From CAVUNY01 sp963843535 (GTDB lineage Bacteria > Chloroflexota > Anaerolineae > Anaerolineales > Anaerolineaceae), in contig CAWJKU010000001.1 of NCBI GenBank assembly GCA_963843535.1, positions 682,001 to 746,000 of the forward strand: a stretch of DNA of 64,000 nucleotides. Reading direction: 5' to 3'. Position 1 is the stretch's first letter, and every line of letters starts with the position of its first letter. Below the pieces are notes generated by a model. That model was not told where the DNA came from, did not search any database, and worked only from the letters and a program-made list of their open reading frames with translations. Both the position numbers and the translations under genes were made by a program. Of the stretch, positions 60,376 to 64,000 are shown piece by piece.

Positions 60376-61353
60376 ATGAAAGCGATTATATGCACAAAAT
60401 ACGGTTCACCGGATGTTCTTCAACTCCAAGAGGTAGAAAAACCCGCTCCCCAGGATGATGAAGTCTTGATCCGAATCTATGCGGCATCCATCAATGCGCG
60501 GGACTGGCGTTTCATGAGAGCAAAACCGTTCTTTGTCCGCCTGATGCCGGGAGGCTTTCTGCAACCCAAAAACAAGATACTCGGGGCTGATGTAGCCGGG
60601 CAGGTTGAGGCGGTTGGCAGTAACGTCAGGCAGTTTAAGCCAGGCGATGAAGTTTTCGGGTTCTTACCCAGTGCAACCGGTCGTGGCACTTTCGCCGAGT
60701 ATGTATGTACCAAGGAAAATTTCATAACGCTGAATCCAGCCAATCTAACGTTCGAGCAGGCTGCCGCTGTACCTTTAGCGGCGATGACCGCTTTGCAGGG
60801 GCTACGCGACCATGGAAACATTCAACCAGGGCAGCAGGTTTTGATTAATGGCGCTTCTGGTGGTGTGGGAACTTTTGCCGTGCAGGTCGCCAAAGCGTTT
60901 GGGGCTGAAGTCACCGCGGTGTGCAGCACGAGAAACCTGGAAATGGTGCGCTCGATTGGGGCTGACCACGTCATTGATTACAAAAAAGAAGATTTCACCA
61001 AAAACGTGCAGCAGTATGACCTTATCCTGGCTGTGAGCGGATATCATCCTATTTCAGATTATCTGAAAGCATTAAAACCTGAAGGAACCTATGTCGTTGC
61101 TGGTGGCTCGATGATTCAACTCTTCCAGGCGGCGAGTAATGGGAAAAGAATTTCCAAGATCGGGAGGCAGAAAATAGTTGTCCTTTCGCTGGTTCAAAGT
61201 CAAAAAGACCTGAACTTTATTAAAGAATTACTCGAATCCTGGAAAATCAGGCCGGTTATCGATGGATGTTACCCGTTGAGTAAAACTGCTGAAGCTTTCT
61301 GGTATTTTGAGAAAGAACATCCCAGGGGAAAAGTCGTCATAAGTGTGGTCTGA
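60376..61353 (+). CDS. Zinc-independent MDR oxidoreductase, cassette B
   Basis: 325 residues, medium-chain dehydrogenase fold: MKAIICTKYGSPDVLQLQEVEKP, ILGADVAGQVEAVGSNVRQFKPGDEVFGF, VLINGASGGVGTFAVQVAKAFGAEV and AVCSTRNLEMVRSIGADHVIDYKKEDF. No zinc ligands, so quinone reductase-like. It is orthologous in position to the cassette A enzyme but has normal local base composition. It is the last gene of cassette B. The next two genes run on the opposite strand. Confidence 0.92.
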   Translation: MKAIICTKYGSPDVLQLQEVEKPAPQDDEVLIRIYAASINARDWRFMRAKPFFVRLMPGGFLQPKNKILGADVAGQVEAVGSNVRQFKPGDEVFGFLPSATGRGTFAEYVCTKENFITLNPANLTFEQAAAVPLAAMTALQGLRDHGNIQPGQQVLINGASGGVGTFAVQVAKAFGAEVTAVCSTRNLEMVRSIGADHVIDYKKEDFTKNVQQYDLILAVSGYHPISDYLKALKPEGTYVVAGGSMIQLFQAASNGKRISKIGRQKIVVLSLVQSQKDLNFIKELLESWKIRPVIDGCYPLSKTAEAFWYFEKEHPRGKVVISVV

Positions 61354-61431
61354 TCATTTGTGTAATTCAATCGGTGATTGAGCATAAATTTGTGCTATTT
61401 GTGCGGCAGGTTCTGCAATCACCGGATCTCC

Positions 61432-61923
61432 TTACGTAACCCAAAGATGGCGCCTGGCAGCAAAAGCGATCCACTTATTGTGTAATGCCAGATGCACTGT
61501 GATCCCGAGCAGCCAAGCCATTCCGAATGCTATGTGCAGGCGACTTGGAATGGTCACACTGATTTCACGGGCTGGAATTAAATAGTCGAACGCGCCGAAT
61601 GCGCTGGTTGCGAGGAAGGTTATCCATACAAATCGATCCAAAACTCGATTGGCGCGTAGTTTTGATGGCATGGAGGCAATCGGACGCTTGCGAAGAGCTT
61701 TTAGCCAATCTCGATGCCAGATGACGTGAACAACACTACCGGCCACGCTTACCAGTCCGGAACAAATATGGGCAGTGAGCCAGAAATAACGATTGCACCC
61801 CAGAATAATGGCAGCGGCTTGATGAGGAAAGACCAGCCATAAGAGTAACCCGGAGAAGACCGTCAATAGAAAAGTAACGAAGAGACTGATGTCCAGCCAG
61901 AAATTGCGTTCGGTATGTTTCAT
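61432..61923 (-). CDS. DUF4405/cytochrome b561-like membrane protein
   Basis: 163 residues from the ATG at 61923, with an AGGCAGG upstream. Four helices with histidines placed as in b-type haem anchors: TAHICSGL, VVHVIWH, RLHIAFGMAWLL and GITVHLALH. It could carry electrons across the membrane, for example from the neighbouring MDR reductases or quinones. It starts 10 bases after the stop of the membrane gene at 61934, so the two form an operon divergent from the TetR gene. Confidence 0.75.
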   Translation of the reverse strand: MKHTERNFWLDISLFVTFLLTVFSGLLLWLVFPHQAAAIILGCNRYFWLTAHICSGLVSVAGSVVHVIWHRDWLKALRKRPIASMPSKLRANRVLDRFVWITFLATSAFGAFDYLIPAREISVTIPSRLHIAFGMAWLLGITVHLALHNKWIAFAARRHLWVT

Positions 61924-61933
61924 GGCTACCTGC

Positions 61934-62587
61934 CTAGAATGAAGTCGCAATGAGCTGTATCCCATAAGGGATCAAAGCGGTTGCCATCAGAATGGAGGCG
62001 CTGAGATTGATGATTTCCATGCCATCTGGTATGGCTACCAGCAGCACGCCGATCAGAAAAAGGGCGCTCTGCCACGCTGGCAGCGCACCGGCCTGGAGCA
62101 GGCCAACTGCCAGAATGGCAAATCCTGCTGGCAACAGAATTATTCCCCACAAGAGGATCATCCAGCCCTTTTTCGAAAACATTGCCAGCAAGCCGGGCAT
62201 CATCGCGGAAAAACTTTCTTCCGGGATCGTGTCCAATGCACTCATGGTCAGACAAAGTGCACCCTTGTCTGCCGCCAACAGGATGGCGCCTAATACTGCC
62301 AGTACCGCGCCGATCATTCCAGCCCAGGCTGCATTTCCAGAACCCAAAATATTCATGAAATGAATGGCCAGCACGACCAAGAGTGCAGTGCTCAGCAGCA
62401 CCAGGCTGTGCCCCAATTGCAGCAATTTATTCTGCCGCGCCCTCCGAATGATTTCTTCAGGCCGGAGCAGCCGTGGTTTCAGCAACCCGGGGTGAACTGA
62501 AAAAGCAAAAATGAAGATCAGGGGGAAGAGGATGAATGCTGCCCCGGTACCGATCTGCTGGATATGTGAGATTAGACTTTGGTTCAT
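61934..62587 (-). CDS. Hypothetical multi-helix membrane protein
   Basis: 217 residues with about six hydrophobic helices (GAAFILFPLIFIFAFSV, LLQLGHSLVLLSTALLVVLAIHFM, MIGAVLAVLGAILLAADKG, MILLWGIILLPAGFAILAVGLL, ALFLIGVLLVAIPDGMEIINLSASIL). I recognise no family. First gene of the operon with the DUF4405 protein; probably controlled by the divergent TetR regulator. Confidence 0.75.
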   Translation of the reverse strand: MNQSLISHIQQIGTGAAFILFPLIFIFAFSVHPGLLKPRLLRPEEIIRRARQNKLLQLGHSLVLLSTALLVVLAIHFMNILGSGNAAWAGMIGAVLAVLGAILLAADKGALCLTMSALDTIPEESFSAMMPGLLAMFSKKGWMILLWGIILLPAGFAILAVGLLQAGALPAWQSALFLIGVLLVAIPDGMEIINLSASILMATALIPYGIQLIATSF

Positions 62588-62628
62588 TTCGTATCTCCTT
62601 ATAAAATTTCTCTGCGATGAATTCTAGA

Positions 62629-62699
62629 TATAATCATATTATCTGGACTGCTATGGGTCCGGCAATCCACAATGGACGCAAAATGTCCCGAAATGGACA
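62629..62699. promoter_or_regulatory. Divergent regulatory region with TetR-type inverted repeats
   Basis: TATAAT at 62629-62634. Inverted repeats: GGAC...GTCC at 62645-62660, GGAC...GTCC at 62674-62688 and a perfect TGTCC-CGAAAT-GGACA at 62684-62699. Repeated GGAC half-sites between divergent genes, one of which is TetR, suggest the regulator's own operators. Confidence 0.6.
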
Positions 62700-62710
62700 A
62701 AAGAAGCAGT

Positions 62711-63316
62711 ATGTCCACGAAAATGATCGATCAAAAGATCCTACAGCAAATGGATCGTCGCACACAGCGGACGCAGCAGACCTTGCTGGACGCTCTGATT
62801 GAATTGCTGAAAGTCAAGCATTATGATGCTATTTCGGTCAAGGACATCATTGAAAAGGCCAATGTGGGTCGATCTACCTTCTATGCCCACTATCAAACAA
62901 AAGACGATTTATTGAAGGGTGGTTTTGATCGCGTTTTAGATATGCTGCTGGAACAGGTGGTTTTCGATGAAACCAATCGTAATTTGACGCTGAATGCCGC
63001 TCCTTTGTTTCGTCATGCAAAAGACCATGCTGAACTCTTTCGCACACTCGCCTGGGGGTCGGGTTTTGAAGTGATCACTACGCAAGGACAGTCTGCGCTT
63101 GGCGAAAAATTCCATCAACGTCTCTCCCAACTTGTGTCCGCGGAACAGCAGCCCGCTGTTCCGCTATCTGCCTTGTCCTCCACATTGTCCGGCAGTTTGT
63201 TGATCTTGCTCAAATGGTGGTTAGTGAACGACATGCCCGGTTCGCCAGAATACATGAATGGAATCTTTCAACAATTGTTCATGCCTGGGATCCGCAGTGC
63301 GTTGGGTGTGCAATAA
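62711..63316 (+). CDS. TetR/AcrR-family transcriptional regulator
   Basis: 201 residues from the ATG at 62711; the frame stays open to 62672, but that would place the operator-like repeats inside the gene. The N-terminal helix-turn-helix is TLLDALIELLKVKHYDAISVKDIIEKANVGRSTFYAHYQTKDDL. The C-terminal ligand domain is of the TetR_C-type with LLILLKWWLVNDMP. It probably represses the divergent membrane-protein operon. The third MalT-like copy begins 8 bases after its stop, unusually close. Confidence 0.92.
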   Translation: MSTKMIDQKILQQMDRRTQRTQQTLLDALIELLKVKHYDAISVKDIIEKANVGRSTFYAHYQTKDDLLKGGFDRVLDMLLEQVVFDETNRNLTLNAAPLFRHAKDHAELFRTLAWGSGFEVITTQGQSALGEKFHQRLSQLVSAEQQPAVPLSALSSTLSGSLLILLKWWLVNDMPGSPEYMNGIFQQLFMPGIRSALGVQ

Positions 63317-63324
63317 ATTTTAGA

Positions 63325-64000
63325 ATGCCTGAACCACTTCTCCTCACCAAGCTTTTTATCCCCCCATCTCGGCCTAAGGTCGTCCTCCGTCCCCGCCTGA
63401 TCGAGCGATTAAACGATGGCCTGCACAATAAACTGACCCTCATCTCTGCCCCGGCCGGCTTTGGAAAAACCACCCTGGTCAGCGAATGGGTCGCTGGGTG
63501 CAAGCAGCCTGTCGCCTGGTTGTCGCTGGACGATGGGGATAACGACCCCGCCCGTTTTCTGACCTACCTCGTCGCTGCGTTGCAGACGATTGCTCCAAAT
63601 ATTGGAGCCGGGATGTTGGCCGCGCTCCAGAATCCTCAGTTGCCGTCTATCGAACTCCTTCTGACCAACCCTGCTCAATGAAATTGCCGTCGTCTCGGAC
63701 AATTTCGTCCTTGTCCTGGATGATTACCATGTAATTGATTCCCAACCGGTTGACGAAGCCCTTACTTTTCTGGTCGAGCACTCGCCGCCCCAGATGCACC
63801 TGGTCATCACTACCCGTGAGGATCCTCCGCTCCCGCTGGCTCGATTGCGTGCCCGGGGCCAGATGATCGAGCTGCGCGCCGCCGACTTGCGTTTTACGCC
63901 CGCTGAAGCCGCTGAATTTCTCAACCAGGTAATGGGTCTGAACCTCTCGGCGCAAGACATCGCCGCACTCGAAGCCCGCACCGAAGGCTGGATTGCCGGC
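63325..64000 (+). pseudogene. MalT-type LuxR-family regulator, copy 3, frameshifted and cut by the window end
   Basis: It begins MPEPLLLTKLFIPPSRPKVV with Walker A APAGFGKTT, homologous to the copies at 48907 and 55764. The first frame ends at a TGA (63679-63681), because one extra C near 63665 (ctgaccaaccctg for ctgacaaccctg in copy 2) shifts the reading. Homology continues in the next frame (FVLVLDDYHVIDSQPVDEA and so on) to the window edge. Either a pseudogene or a sequencing error. The rest of the gene, including its helix-turn-helix, lies outside the window. The leader TATAAT of the other copies is missing. Confidence 0.8.

Overview
The window reads as a chromosomal segment of a saccharolytic member of the Chloroflexota, most likely Anaerolineae-like. 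This placement is inferred from gene content, not from a marker gene: several MalT-type LuxR regulators, DUF4386 membrane proteins, Tat/lipoprotein solute-binding proteins with repeat linkers, a GH65 and a GH130 phosphorylase, and coding DNA rich in G+C. I found no rRNA, tRNA, CRISPR array or transposase.

Layout. 1-5620: the tail of an unidentified gene, an FAD oxidoreductase, and on the minus strand a GH65 disaccharide phosphorylase with beta-phosphoglucomutase, preceded by a five-bladed-propeller glycosidase. 5860-12260: a SIS protein and a fatty acid desaturase (minus), diverging from an apparent operon of a second SIS protein, a ROK sugar kinase, a divergent GroEL-like protein and an Asp-box propeller. 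12475-31370: a URO-D-family protein and a LacI regulator, then a long plus-strand run: sugar-binding lipoprotein, two MalF/MalG-type permeases (no ATPase), two tandem paralogues of about 1440 residues, a nitrilase-family hydrolase, an epimerase, a DapA-like aldolase and a DUF2961-like protein. 31430-39890: two more URO-D-family proteins and a 927-residue glycosidase-like protein (minus), then a Gfo/Idh/MocA oxidoreductase, a ROK kinase and a PhyH-like dioxygenase (plus). 40300-48640: a minus-strand operon of LacI regulator, GH130 phosphorylase and a peptide-type ABC transporter, probably for oligosaccharide uptake. 48900-64000: a cassette array built from a MalT-like regulator, a protein of about 87 residues, a DUF4386 membrane protein, a four-helix membrane protein and an MDR dehydrogenase. 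It occurs twice in full, and a third regulator copy runs off the window end.

How the genes fit together. Two transport-plus-phosphorylase/hydrolase loci import oligosaccharides and degrade them inside the cell, since none of the glycan enzymes carries a signal peptide. Each locus has its own LacI repressor with a visible operator: a 16-bp ATGAAATCGATTTCAT-type site at 7815 and 13577, and a CelR-like GGGAGCGCTCCC site at 48737. ROK kinases, beta-PGM, the aldolase and the dehydrogenases would feed the sugars into central metabolism. Three URO-D-family proteins, two of them with a complete HxC...C metal-ligand pattern, suggest methyl-group transfer linked to glycan use.

The least explained parts are the duplicated MalT/DUF4386/MDR cassettes, the chaperonin-like protein that appears to lack two ATP-hydrolysis aspartates, and the twin giant proteins.
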